Shown here in pieces: positions 1-6,561 of a DNA stretch of 12,644 bases; within the stretch, counting starts at the first letter, position 1, and each line of letters begins with the position of its first letter. Under the pieces are notes generated by a model, which was not told the DNA's origin, did no database searches, and worked only from the letters and a program-made list of their open reading frames with translations. The translations under genes were made by a program, and so were the position numbers. The stretch comes from an uncultured Agathobaculum sp. (GTDB lineage Bacteria > Bacillota > Clostridia > Oscillospirales > Butyricicoccaceae). Where the stretch lies: the NCBI GenBank assembly GCA_944376955.1, contig CALWEB010000080.1, forward strand, positions 1-12,644. Direction: 5' to 3'.

Positions 1-91
1 CCACCTCGTCCGCGCGGGTGGTTTTCAGATATTCCAGTTCTTCCTTATAAGCGTCCAGGCTCTCCTGGGTCAGTTTGATTTCTTTTGCCAT
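1..91 (-). CDS. greA: Transcription elongation factor GreA, N-terminal fragment (runs off left edge)
   Basis: Only the first 30 codons are in the window. The peptide begins MAKEIKLTQESLDAYKEELE and continues with EYLKTTRADEV. This matches the start of the GreA N-terminal coiled coil, where LTxExLxxxxEELEYLK is the usual pattern. GreA enters the secondary channel of RNA polymerase and stimulates cleavage of the transcript in backtracked complexes. The ATG at 91 is supported by an AGAAGGG ribosome binding site about 9 bases upstream. A near-consensus sigma-A promoter (155-183) serves it, so greA is probably transcribed separately from the S41 protease gene before it. The acidic tip and the C-terminal domain lie outside the window. 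The identification therefore rests on the N-terminus only, although the match is characteristic. Confidence 0.83.
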   Translation of the reverse strand, partial: MAKEIKLTQESLDAYKEELEYLKTTRADEV

Positions 92-154
92 GATTGCAAA
101 CCCTTCTTATTTCATAGGTTCAGCGGCGTGCCGCGCCGCCGTACAGTACTCCTT

Positions 155-183
155 ATTATAGGTAACGTTCGCCGCGCTGTCAA
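155..183 (-). promoter_or_regulatory. Sigma-A promoter of greA
   Basis: On the minus strand a perfect -35 TTGACA (178-183) and a perfect -10 TATAAT (155-160) are separated by exactly 17 bases. The predicted start is near 148, giving a leader of about 55 bases before the greA ATG at 91. This is the strongest-looking promoter in the window, as expected for a constitutive housekeeping gene. A small inverted repeat (191-204) lies just upstream of the -35 box. Confidence 0.9.
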
Positions 184-190
184 GCGAACA

Positions 191-204
191 AGTGCATTTT
201 TGCA
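191..204. repeat. Inverted repeat GTGCA-N4-TGCAC upstream of the greA promoter
   Basis: GTGCA and TGCAC form a perfect 5-base inverted repeat around TTTT. It lies between the S41 protease stop codon (229) and the greA -35 box (178-183). As RNA on the minus strand it would be a weak hairpin followed by UUGUU, so it may be a poor terminator for the protease operon. As DNA it sits where an activator or repressor could contact the promoter. No better terminator for the operon is visible. Confidence 0.4.
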
Positions 205-228
205 CATTTTCACCGATATCGCACAGCG

Positions 229-1395
229 TTATCCCAGAATTTCGACCGCTTTTTGCAGCTGCGGATCGTTCTCCGGCGTGAGGAAATAGAAGTCCGCAGA
301 CTGCGCGTCGGTCAAATTGACTTCGACATCCGGCGCAATGCCCACACCCGCCAGATTGTTCCCATGGGGGGTAAAATACTCCTCCACCGACAAATTGAGC
401 GCCGACCCATCGGACAGCTCAAAGGTCTGCTGGGCGCGTCCCTTGCCCGTAGTATGCGTGCCAACCAGTGTCGCCCGGCCGTATTCCTGCAAGGCGGCAG
501 CAAAAAACTCGGCTGCCGAAATACTCTGGTCATCCACCAACACTGCAATCGGCAAGTCAATCATATCCGCATCCGATTCATACACGGTTTCACTGCCGCT
601 CTTGGTGCGCAGCGTCATGATTGTACCCTCAGGCAGCAACGGGTCGAGCATCTCGCTCATTTCTTTGACACGCCCACCGCCATTATGCCGCACATCCAGC
701 ACCAGCGCCTGCGCACCATCCTCTATCAATCCGTCCAACACCTGCTGAAACTGGTCCGCCACCCCCACATGGAAGTTTTCAATCCGCAGATACCCGATTT
801 TCCCCTCCAACATTTGTCCCCACGCCATTTTCTGAGTCACCAGCGCGCGTTGCATGGTCACCTGCTGTACGGTACCGCCTTGCGTCTTACAGAACGACAC
901 AGCCACTTCCGTACCTTCTTCGCCCTGGATCGCGTCAATGACCGCGTCTGCACCGTCTTTTTCCACCGTCAGCCCTTCCGCACCAACAATATAATCCCCC
1001 TTTTCGATACCGGCCTGCGATGCAGGCGAATCGTCACACACAATGCAGACCCGGACACCGTCATCCCCGCTGATGACCGTTACGCCGATGCCGCAGCCCT
1101 TGCCTTCGCTGCTCAGCCGATAGGCCTCATACTGATCGGCCGGGATGTAGGTAGACCACTGATCGCCCAGCCCCGTCACATAGCCGACCGCCGCATAATC
1201 CGCAACCGCCTCTTCATCCATATCGCCAATATACTGCTGTGCTGCGATGCGGTCGATTTCCCGCAGCTTGGTTTCCACGGCAGCAGTGCACCAGCCGTTT
1301 GCCGCATAGCATCCCAAAACAGATGCCGCCGCCGTGGTCAGGCATAGGAAAAGTGCCGTTCCCACCGAAATTTTCTGTTCCCGCAATCCAAACAT
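229..1395 (-). CDS. S41 C-terminal processing peptidase (CtpA/CtpB type), membrane-anchored
   Basis: A 388-residue serine protease of the carboxyl-terminal processing family. Residues 10-30 form an uncleaved-looking membrane anchor, so the enzyme should act outside the membrane. A PDZ domain follows at about 98-185 (GCGIGVTVISGDDGVRV and DSPASQAGIEKGDYIV). The S41 core has VLDVRHNGGG (232-241). Its catalytic residues are Ser293 in SISAAE, Lys318 in TTGKG exactly 25 residues later, and Gln322. The Ser-Lys-Gln spacing equals that of known CtpB-type enzymes, so it should be active. The ATG at 1395 is preferred because GGAGG lies 7 bases upstream; an in-frame TTG at 1416 is upstream of that site. 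It is the last gene of the ftsE-ftsX-M23 cluster, 56 bases after the M23 gene. Whether it cleaves that hydrolase, a sporulation regulator or misfolded envelope proteins cannot be told from sequence. Confidence 0.93.
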   Translation of the reverse strand: MFGLREQKISVGTALFLCLTTAAASVLGCYAANGWCTAAVETKLREIDRIAAQQYIGDMDEEAVADYAAVGYVTGLGDQWSTYIPADQYEAYRLSSEGKGCGIGVTVISGDDGVRVCIVCDDSPASQAGIEKGDYIVGAEGLTVEKDGADAVIDAIQGEEGTEVAVSFCKTQGGTVQQVTMQRALVTQKMAWGQMLEGKIGYLRIENFHVGVADQFQQVLDGLIEDGAQALVLDVRHNGGGRVKEMSEMLDPLLPEGTIMTLRTKSGSETVYESDADMIDLPIAVLVDDQSISAAEFFAAALQEYGRATLVGTHTTGKGRAQQTFELSDGSALNLSVEEYFTPHGNNLAGVGIAPDVEVNLTDAQSADFYFLTPENDPQLQKAVEILG

Positions 1396-1414
1396 CTGGT
1401 TCCCTCCAAACAGC

Positions 1415-1440
1415 AAGGGGAGAGCGAACGCCCTCCCCTT
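1415..1440 (-). other. Intergenic RNA hairpin between the M23 peptidase and S41 protease genes
   Basis: In the minus-strand transcript AAGGGGAGGGC pairs with GCUCUCCCCUU (11 pairs, one G-U) around a GUUC loop. It begins 11 bases after the M23 stop codon and ends about 12 bases before the protease ribosome binding site. The next bases are GCUGUUUGG, not a U tract, so it is not a classical terminator. It may partly terminate, protect the upstream mRNA 3' end, or set the relative expression of the two genes. Confidence 0.6.
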
Positions 1441-1451
1441 TGGTCATCGTA

Positions 1452-2636
1452 TTAAGTAAAGCTGAAGAAACTCTTGGGGTCAACCGTCGAGCCGTTCTGA
1501 TATACCTCAAAGTGCAGGTGCGGGCCGGTCGAGTTGCCGGTCGAGCCGACGTAACCAATTACCTGACCCTGCTCCACATACTGGCCCACCGACACCAGAA
1601 TCGAAGACTGATGACCGTAAGCAGTCATCGTACCGCCGCCATGGTCGATAACCGTATAGTTACCATAACCGGAAACCCAGCCTGCCGTGGTAACCGTGCC
1701 GGATGCCGCCGCTAGGATCTCCGCACCGTAGCTTGCCGGGATATCCTCGCCAGCGTGGAACTTGACCGTGCCGTAAATCGGGTGGACACGGTAACCGTAT
1801 ACGCTGGAAGTCGTCGTGCAGCTCGGGGTCGGCCAGACAAACGTACCACTGTACGGCACGCCGCCCGCTGCCGCCGACTGCGCGGACAACGCTGCGATCT
1901 GGTTGCTGACATCCTGCATTTCGTTGGAAATGCGGTCATACTCCGCTTCGCTCTCTGCCTTATAGGCTTCGATGCTCTCCTGCAGCGCTGCCTGCTCGGC
2001 TTCGCTTGCGGCCAACTCATCCACCTTATAGCTCAGGTTTTCCTGATATTCCTTCTGGTCATCCTGCGTATCCTGCAGTTCTTGCTTTTTCTGTGCAATG
2101 TCTTCCTTTGCCGCAGTATACTCCGCAACAATCTTCTTGTTATCCTCCATGATTGCCGTGATGATTTCCATGCGCGACAACAAATCCGAGAAGCTGGAGG
2201 AATTGAGCAGCACTTCCAGATAGCTGGAATCGCCCTGCTCATAGGTGGTGCGCACGGTCAGGGCAAACTCCTCTTCCTTCTGCTCCAACGCAGCCTCTGC
2301 CGCCTTCAGTTCCGTGGTCTTGACGTCAATCTGCTCCTGCAGGCGGTCGATATAGGCCTCAACCGTGGAGATTTCCTCCTTGGTCAAGTCGATTTCGCTT
2401 TGCAGCGCCGCGCGCGTCGCTTCCACATCGCTGGCCTGCTGGGTCAATTCTGCAATCTTTTCTTTGACCGCTGCCTTCTCATCCTCCAGAGAGGACAGCT
2501 TATCCTGCAATTCGTCTACATCTTCCGCCGCGCCTGCGAACGTAAGGCCGGTTGCCAGCATGGATGCCAGCAAAGCAATGACGAGGATGCCGGCAATCGC
2601 ACAGGAAATCAGCCGTGTCGTCCGTTTTTTCATCAT
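1452..2636 (-). CDS. Secreted coiled-coil M23 murein hydrolase (EnvC/PcsB-like partner of FtsEX)
   Basis: A 394-residue protein with a basic start (MMKKRTTR), a hydrophobic signal segment at about 9-36 and a likely cleavage site near AGA/AED. A long coiled coil follows (about 38-255, with a short break near 135-160), then a linker. The C-terminal LytM/M23 zinc peptidase domain spans about 263-394. All expected ligands are present: His294 and Asp298 (HAGED), His342 (YGHQS), and His373 and His375 (GPHLHFE). A fold with intact ligands is expected to cut peptidoglycan cross-links. The gene starts 34 bases after ftsX. In this family the coiled coil docks on the FtsX extracellular domain and ATP hydrolysis by FtsE activates the hydrolase. 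The start chosen is the first of two adjacent ATGs (2636), with AAGGAG 11 bases upstream; the second ATG is equally possible. An in-frame ATG at 2678 overlaps ftsX and lacks support. Confidence 0.92.
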   Translation of the reverse strand: MMKKRTTRLISCAIAGILVIALLASMLATGLTFAGAAEDVDELQDKLSSLEDEKAAVKEKIAELTQQASDVEATRAALQSEIDLTKEEISTVEAYIDRLQEQIDVKTTELKAAEAALEQKEEEFALTVRTTYEQGDSSYLEVLLNSSSFSDLLSRMEIITAIMEDNKKIVAEYTAAKEDIAQKKQELQDTQDDQKEYQENLSYKVDELAASEAEQAALQESIEAYKAESEAEYDRISNEMQDVSNQIAALSAQSAAAGGVPYSGTFVWPTPSCTTTSSVYGYRVHPIYGTVKFHAGEDIPASYGAEILAAASGTVTTAGWVSGYGNYTVIDHGGGTMTAYGHQSSILVSVGQYVEQGQVIGYVGSTGNSTGPHLHFEVYQNGSTVDPKSFFSFT

Positions 2637-2670
2637 AATGGTATTCGCTCCTTTGCCTGTCGCCAATGGG

Positions 2671-3555
2671 TCACACATTCATAAACTTACGGATGCTCGT
2701 CACCGAACCGCCGATGCCAAACAGCACACTGGCCCCCAGATATACGCCCAGCACCAGCCAGCGCAATCCGTCAAACGGGAGGATGTGGAAATACGGAATC
2801 ACACCGCTTGCGATGTTGGAAAGCTCAGTATACAGCCCCCACTCCGCCAAAAACGCCAAGCCGCCTGCCAGTAAACCCAGCACCATGCCTTCGATCACGA
2901 ACGGCCAACGGATGAACCAGTTGGTCGCGCCAACCATCTTCTGGATGGAGATTTCCTCCCGGCGCGCAAACATGGCCAGCTTTACAGTATTGGAAATGAT
3001 GAAGATCGAGATCACAGCCAAGCCAACCACCATCGCCAGCGCAACGATATTGAACACACGCTGAATCTGAATCAGTTTGGAAATCACTTCTTCATCCGCA
3101 CGGATATAATCCGTTCCCTCCACCGCAGAGATCTGCTCAATCGTCTCCTCCGCCAGCGTCGGATCCTTCAGAGTAAAGATGAAGCTGTTTCGGAGCGGAT
3201 TGTTCGCGGAATTATAATTATCCAGAATGCCTGCGTCCTCGCCCAGCTCTTCACGGTATTTCTCCAGTGCCACATCGCGGTCTTCAAACTCGATCGTGGC
3301 GATATTGTCGATCCTGTTAAACTCCGCACCGAGCGCTTTTGCTTCCCGTGTGGTCAGGCTGTCGTCAATAAAGACCACAATTTCGTTGGACTGCTGCAAT
3401 TCCTGAATGCTCAAATCAATATTATACGCAATCAATGTCACGGTTCCTGTCAAAAGCAGACAGGCGATCATGATCAGCACCGCCGCAATCGACATAAACC
3501 CGTGCTTGAAGATATTGCGGAAGCCTTCCTTCCAATAGTAACCAAAACTTCTCAT
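2671..3555 (-). CDS. ftsX: Cell division ABC transporter permease FtsX
   Basis: A 294-residue membrane protein with the FtsX layout. A cytoplasmic N-terminus is followed by transmembrane helix 1 (about 20-45) and an extracellular domain (about 46-165) that would contact the partner hydrolase. Helices 2 to 4 lie at about 168-190, 216-240 and 264-286. The segment ARREEISIQKMVGATNWFIR after helix 2 is the family hallmark, part of the cytoplasmic loop that couples to FtsE. The length is normal for Gram-positive FtsX. The ATG overlaps the ftsE stop codon as ATGA, which implies translational coupling and equal amounts of the two subunits. FtsX does not transport a solute; it passes ATP-driven movements of FtsE to a cell-wall hydrolase outside, here most likely the next gene in the operon. 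Confidence 0.96.
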   Translation of the reverse strand: MRSFGYYWKEGFRNIFKHGFMSIAAVLIMIACLLLTGTVTLIAYNIDLSIQELQQSNEIVVFIDDSLTTREAKALGAEFNRIDNIATIEFEDRDVALEKYREELGEDAGILDNYNSANNPLRNSFIFTLKDPTLAEETIEQISAVEGTDYIRADEEVISKLIQIQRVFNIVALAMVVGLAVISIFIISNTVKLAMFARREEISIQKMVGATNWFIRWPFVIEGMVLGLLAGGLAFLAEWGLYTELSNIASGVIPYFHILPFDGLRWLVLGVYLGASVLFGIGGSVTSIRKFMNV

Positions 3556-4232
3556 AACTGATAGTACCCACCTGTCTGGTCGCTGACGACCTCGCCCTTG
3601 TCAATCATAACAACGCGCTTCTCAAACTCGTCCACCAGACCTTTTTCGTGTGTAACGATTAGTACGGTGGTGCCCAGTTCATTGATTTTTTCAAACAGGG
3701 TCATCAGTTCGAGCGAACGCGCGGGATCGAGGTTGCCGGTCGGCTCGTCCGCGATAATCAGCCGCGGGTTATTGACCAGCGCACGCGCAATGGCGACACG
3801 CTGCTGCTCGCCACCGGAAAGGTTCATAGGCTTGATCTGCGCCTTGTCCGACAGGCCAACCAGATCGAGCACATACGGCACGCGTTCCTTAATCGCCTTG
3901 CCCTTTGCACCAATCGTGCGCATCGCAAACGCGACGTTTTCATACACTGTTTTGTTGTTGATCAAGCGAAAATCCTGATATACCACGCCCAGCGTACGGC
4001 GCAGGTAGGGGATCTGCCGTTTTTTCATCTCCCCCACATTATAATTGTTGACCAGCACGCGTCCTTCCGTCGGGCGTACCTCTGCGGTCAGAAGCTTAAT
4101 AATCGTTGTTTTGCCGGAACCAGACGCGCCGACCAGGAACACAAATTCCCCTTCGTCTACGCGCAGGTTGGCTTTATTCACCGCACGGGTACCGTTATCG
4201 TACACCATGGTGACGTCGTTCATCCGTATCAC
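3552..4232 (-). CDS. ftsE: Cell division ATP-binding protein FtsE
   Basis: An ABC ATPase of 226 residues from the GTG start chosen here (228 from the ATG at 4238). Counting from that ATG, it has Walker A GASGSGKTT (37-45), the Q-loop glutamine in VYQDF (88), the signature LSGGEQQ (140-146), Walker B LIIADEP (160-166) and the switch histidine in VTHE (197). All are intact. It pairs with FtsX to power cell-wall hydrolysis at the septum. The start is debatable. The only Shine-Dalgarno, GGAGG (4240-4244), is one base from the ATG at 4238 but 7 bases from the GTG at 4232. The GTG product begins MIRMNDVTMVY, which fits the usual FtsE start (MIxxxNVxxxY), so I prefer it. This is the first gene of the ftsE-ftsX-M23-S41 operon; a promoter lies at 4303-4331. 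Confidence 0.95.
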   Translation of the reverse strand: MIRMNDVTMVYDNGTRAVNKANLRVDEGEFVFLVGASGSGKTTIIKLLTAEVRPTEGRVLVNNYNVGEMKKRQIPYLRRTLGVVYQDFRLINNKTVYENVAFAMRTIGAKGKAIKERVPYVLDLVGLSDKAQIKPMNLSGGEQQRVAIARALVNNPRLIIADEPTGNLDPARSLELMTLFEKINELGTTVLIVTHEKGLVDEFEKRVVMIDKGEVVSDQTGGYYQL

Positions 4233-4239
4233 AGGCATT

Positions 4240-4244
4240 CCTCC
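4240..4244 (-). promoter_or_regulatory. Shine-Dalgarno of ftsE that selects the GTG start
   Basis: GGAGG on the minus strand is one base from the upstream ATG (4238) and 7 bases from the GTG at 4232. The first distance is too short for efficient initiation and the second is optimal, so the site argues for the GTG start. Confidence 0.65.
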
Positions 4245-4267
4245 CCGGAGCCAAATGGAATAACAAA

Positions 4268-4302
4268 AGGCAAAGGTGCATGCAAATCATACACCTTTGC
4301 CT
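4268..4302 (-). terminator. Intrinsic terminator of the CdaR-type regulator gene, overlapping the ftsE promoter
   Basis: In the minus direction AGGCAAAGGTG and CACCTTTGCCT form a perfect 11-base stem, followed by TTTGTTATT. It lies about 100 bases after the regulator stop codon and 24 bases before the ftsE ribosome binding site. Its first arm begins directly after the -10 box of the ftsE promoter. Transcripts reading in from upstream can form the whole stem, while those started at the ftsE promoter contain only part of the first arm. Confidence 0.75.
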
Positions 4303-4331
4303 ATTATAACAGATTTTCCTTGCCGACGCAA
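4303..4331 (-). promoter_or_regulatory. Sigma-A promoter of the ftsE-ftsX-M23-S41 operon
   Basis: Minus-strand -35 TTGCGT (4326-4331), a 17-base spacer, and an extended -10 TGT-TATAAT (-10 box at 4303-4308). The predicted start is near 4296, inside the first arm of the terminator hairpin at 4268-4302. No other good promoter is visible before ftsE, so this should drive all four genes. Confidence 0.8.
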
Positions 4332-4399
4332 GACGACAATCACTGCCATTTCCCCTGCGCAGCCGCATTTTTTCATAAAAATTTTGTGAACCACCGTGC

Positions 4400-5491
4400 T
4401 TAGCGGACGCCTTCCTCCCTGCTGGCCAAGTACTTGCGCACCATGAGCGCCACCTTGAACACGATTGCGTGGTCAAATTCGCGCAGATCCAAACCGGTCA
4501 ACTTTTTGATCTTTTCCAAACGGTAAACCAGCGTATTGCGGTGTACAAACAGCTTGCGCGACGTTTCCGACACATTCAGGTTGTTCTCAAAGAACTTCTG
4601 GATAGTAAACAGCGTCTCCTGATCGAGCGAATCGATCGACCCCTTCTTGAACACCTCGCTGAGGAACATTTCGCACAGCGTAATCGGCAGCTGGTAGATC
4701 AAACGGCCGATACCCAGATTTTCAAAGCTGATAATATTCTTTTCTGTGTCAAACACGGCACCGACCTCGATAGCGGTCTGCGCTTCCTTAAAGGATTTGG
4801 CGATATCCTTCATCTGTGAGGATACCGAGCCGATACCGATCAGGCTCTTAACCGACAGTTCGCTGAGCAGCGCCTCTTCGATCGACGCGGCAATCTTGGC
4901 CAGATCCTTGACCTCGCTGCCTGCCTTCACTTCCTTGACCACCACGATATCGGTCTCGGAAATGTGCAGCACAAAATCCTTCTGCTTATCCGGGAACATG
5001 CCGGTCACCACGTCAATGGCCGCCACATCTGCTGGCATCTGCTGCCGCACAAGAAATACCACACGCGGCACATCGTTGCCAAAATGCAGCTCGCGCGACT
5101 TAATATAGATATCGCCCGGCAGAATATTGTCCAAGATGATGTTTTTGACAAAAGTGGCTTTGTCGTGCTTTTCGTCGTACAGAGTCTTGATATTGTTGAT
5201 TGAAACAGCCACCAGCGAGCAGATACTGCGTGCCAGTTCGTCCTCACCCTGCACGAAAACGGCGTATTCCAGCCGGCTGGACCGGTCGCCCGTCGTATGG
5301 TAGGTATAACCGCCAAAGCGAACCAGTTCCCCTGCAAAGCCCAGCTCAGTGATCGCTTCCTCCCGCATTTCACCAATACGGGGCAGATCCGTACACGCCA
5401 CAACCGCACCGCTTGCATCCACGATACCAATGGTACGGTCTACCGTGTCCTTCATCTGCAAAACAATCGACTGGAACAATCTTGAAGCCAT
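4400..5491 (-). CDS. CdaR/PucR-family transcriptional regulator
   Basis: A 363-residue regulator. The N-terminal part (about 1-105) resembles the sugar-diacid recognition domain of CdaR: it has IGIVDASGAVVACTDLPRIG with LEYAVFVQGE further on, the pattern of a small-molecule sensor. A middle GGDEF-like region of the CdaR type follows (about 110-260). The C-terminus (about 296-355) is the PucR-type helix-turn-helix, with NLNVSETSRKLFVHRNTLVY and RLEKIKKLTGLD. Such proteins usually activate catabolic genes, but none lies next to it here, so the target and ligand are unknown. The ATG at 5491 is preferred because AAAGGTGAT lies directly upstream at good spacing; a GTG at 5536 and an ATG at 5497 are alternatives. 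It has its own promoter with a 16-base palindrome over the -35 region, which may be an autoregulatory operator. A terminator follows the gene. Confidence 0.87.
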   Translation of the reverse strand: MASRLFQSIVLQMKDTVDRTIGIVDASGAVVACTDLPRIGEMREEAITELGFAGELVRFGGYTYHTTGDRSSRLEYAVFVQGEDELARSICSLVAVSINNIKTLYDEKHDKATFVKNIILDNILPGDIYIKSRELHFGNDVPRVVFLVRQQMPADVAAIDVVTGMFPDKQKDFVLHISETDIVVVKEVKAGSEVKDLAKIAASIEEALLSELSVKSLIGIGSVSSQMKDIAKSFKEAQTAIEVGAVFDTEKNIISFENLGIGRLIYQLPITLCEMFLSEVFKKGSIDSLDQETLFTIQKFFENNLNVSETSRKLFVHRNTLVYRLEKIKKLTGLDLREFDHAIVFKVALMVRKYLASREEGVR

Positions 5492-5626
5492 TTCCATCAC
5501 CTTTCCCGTATTTCCCTTTTCTCCGGCGTTTTTCACACCATGCCGCGGCCGCGTCCGGCCAAACCATTTGCCGTATTCCCGACATTGTTCACAAGAACAC
5601 CCTATGTTCCCTGTGCATTTTAAGAC

Positions 5627-5655
5627 ATTATATCATAGTCTTCTACATTTTTGTA
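5627..5655 (-). promoter_or_regulatory. Promoter of the CdaR-type regulator gene (extended -10)
   Basis: The minus strand has an extended -10, TGA-TATAAT (-10 box at 5627-5632). The hexamer 17 bases upstream (5650-5655) is TACAAA, a poor -35, and it falls within a 16-base palindrome. The predicted start is near 5620, giving a leader of about 130 bases. A weak -35 buried in a palindrome suggests regulated transcription. Confidence 0.65.
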
Positions 5656-5662
5656 CAAAAAT
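5647..5662. repeat. Perfect 16-base palindrome over the -35 region of the regulator promoter
   Basis: ATTTTTGTACAAAAAT equals its own reverse complement and covers the -35 position of the promoter at 5627-5655. It is a candidate operator, possibly for the regulator itself. An overlapping second inverted repeat (5655-5677: ACAAAAATTT, 3-base loop, AAATTTTTGT) could act as an AT-rich, weak terminator-like structure for the gene upstream. Confidence 0.5.
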
Positions 5663-5683
5663 TTAAAAAATTTTTGTCGATTT

Positions 5684-6415
5684 TTAGATACTCTCTTGTG
5701 TCGGCTGCTGCAACAGTGCCAACTCCTGCTCGGTCAGTGGACGGAACGCACCTGCCGCCAGTTCCGGATCGAGCTGCAATCCGCCCATCTGCACGCGGCG
5801 CAACTGCACTACTGCACCGCCCACCGCAGCAATCATGCGTTTCACCTGATGGTATTTTCCCTCCCGCAGGGTGACCCGCACGCGCTGCACATCGCCCCCA
5901 GCAAGCGGCTCCAACCGGGCGGGCAGACACACCGTCCCGTCTTTGAGCGCCAAACCGGCTGCAAAGCGTGTAGCGGCATCCGGCAGGAGGTCTCCCTCCA
6001 CCACAGCTTCATATACCTTGTATACATGCTTAACTGGACTCATCAGCGCATGGCTGAGCGCGCCGTCATCAGTCACGATGAGCAGCCCTTCCGTGTCCTT
6101 ATCCAAACGGCCAACCGCAAACAAGCCGCGCCGCATTTCCTCCGGGAAAAGATCGAGTACGGTATCATGCCGCGCATCCCGGCTGGCGGTAATCACCCCC
6201 GCCGGCTTGTTGAGCATATAATACCGCTGCGCCTGATACTGCTGTACTTGTCCATCCAATGCGACCTGCGCATTGTCCGCATCCACTTTTGCCGCGGGAT
6301 CGCGCTCCACCGTGCCATCTACCTGCACGCGGCCCGCGCGGATCATCACCTGTACTTCCTTGCGGCTGCCGCAATTCAAATGCGCCAGCAACTTATCCAA
6401 TCGCATCCGTGGCAT
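5684..6415 (-). CDS. rsuA: 16S rRNA pseudouridine synthase, RsuA family
   Basis: A 243-residue RsuA-type pseudouridine synthase. The N-terminal S4 RNA-binding domain (about 1-60) starts MPRMRLDKLLAHLNCGSRKE. The catalytic domain follows with MLNKPAGVITA (67-77), the family motif GRLDKDTEGLLIVTDDG (102-118) with catalytic Asp105, EGKYHQVKRM (185-194) and LRRVQMGGLQLD (205-216). Length and S4 fusion are normal for RsuA, which converts U516 (E. coli numbering) of 16S rRNA to pseudouridine. RluE/RluF-like 23S specificity cannot be fully excluded by sequence alone. The ATG at 6415 follows GGGGGAG by 5 bases. A promoter lies at 6448-6476. The stop codon is followed by AT-rich inverted repeats, not a GC-rich terminator. 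Confidence 0.9.
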   Translation of the reverse strand: MPRMRLDKLLAHLNCGSRKEVQVMIRAGRVQVDGTVERDPAAKVDADNAQVALDGQVQQYQAQRYYMLNKPAGVITASRDARHDTVLDLFPEEMRRGLFAVGRLDKDTEGLLIVTDDGALSHALMSPVKHVYKVYEAVVEGDLLPDAATRFAAGLALKDGTVCLPARLEPLAGGDVQRVRVTLREGKYHQVKRMIAAVGGAVVQLRRVQMGGLQLDPELAAGAFRPLTEQELALLQQPTQESI

Positions 6416-6447
6416 TTTGTCTCCCCCGACAATTCATTCCTTTTAAT

Positions 6448-6476
6448 AGCATATCACTTTTTCGCAAATTGCACAA
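6448..6476 (-). promoter_or_regulatory. Probable promoter of rsuA
   Basis: Minus-strand -35 TTGTGC (6471-6476) and -10 TATGCT (6448-6453) with a 17-base spacer, giving a start near 6441 and a leader of about 25 bases. It is a moderate match to consensus. The -35 box lies inside one copy of a repeated AATTGCACA element. Confidence 0.6.
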
Positions 6477-6561
6477 TAGGGAATTGCAGAAAAAGTGCAT
6501 TCCCCTCAATTCTATCCATAGATAAGAAAATCTGACTTGCACTTTTTTGTAGAATTGCACA
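6467..6561. repeat. Repeated AATTGCACA elements upstream of rsuA
   Basis: AATTGCACA occurs exactly at 6467-6475 and 6553-6561, and with one change (AATTGCAGA) at 6482-6490. The first copy covers the rsuA -35 box. The region also holds GTGCATT (6495-6501) and a TTGCAC near 6537. Spaced same-direction copies in a promoter suggest binding sites for a regulator, though low-complexity AT-rich sequence is an alternative. Confidence 0.4.

Noticed and set aside
253..1347. A 364-codon plus-strand open frame
   Set aside because: It is antisense to the S41 protease, whose complete motifs make the minus strand the real one; the plus product is Arg/His-rich without a domain.
5651..6535. A 294-codon plus-strand open frame
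   Set aside because: It is antisense to rsuA and covers the promoter regions of two minus-strand genes.
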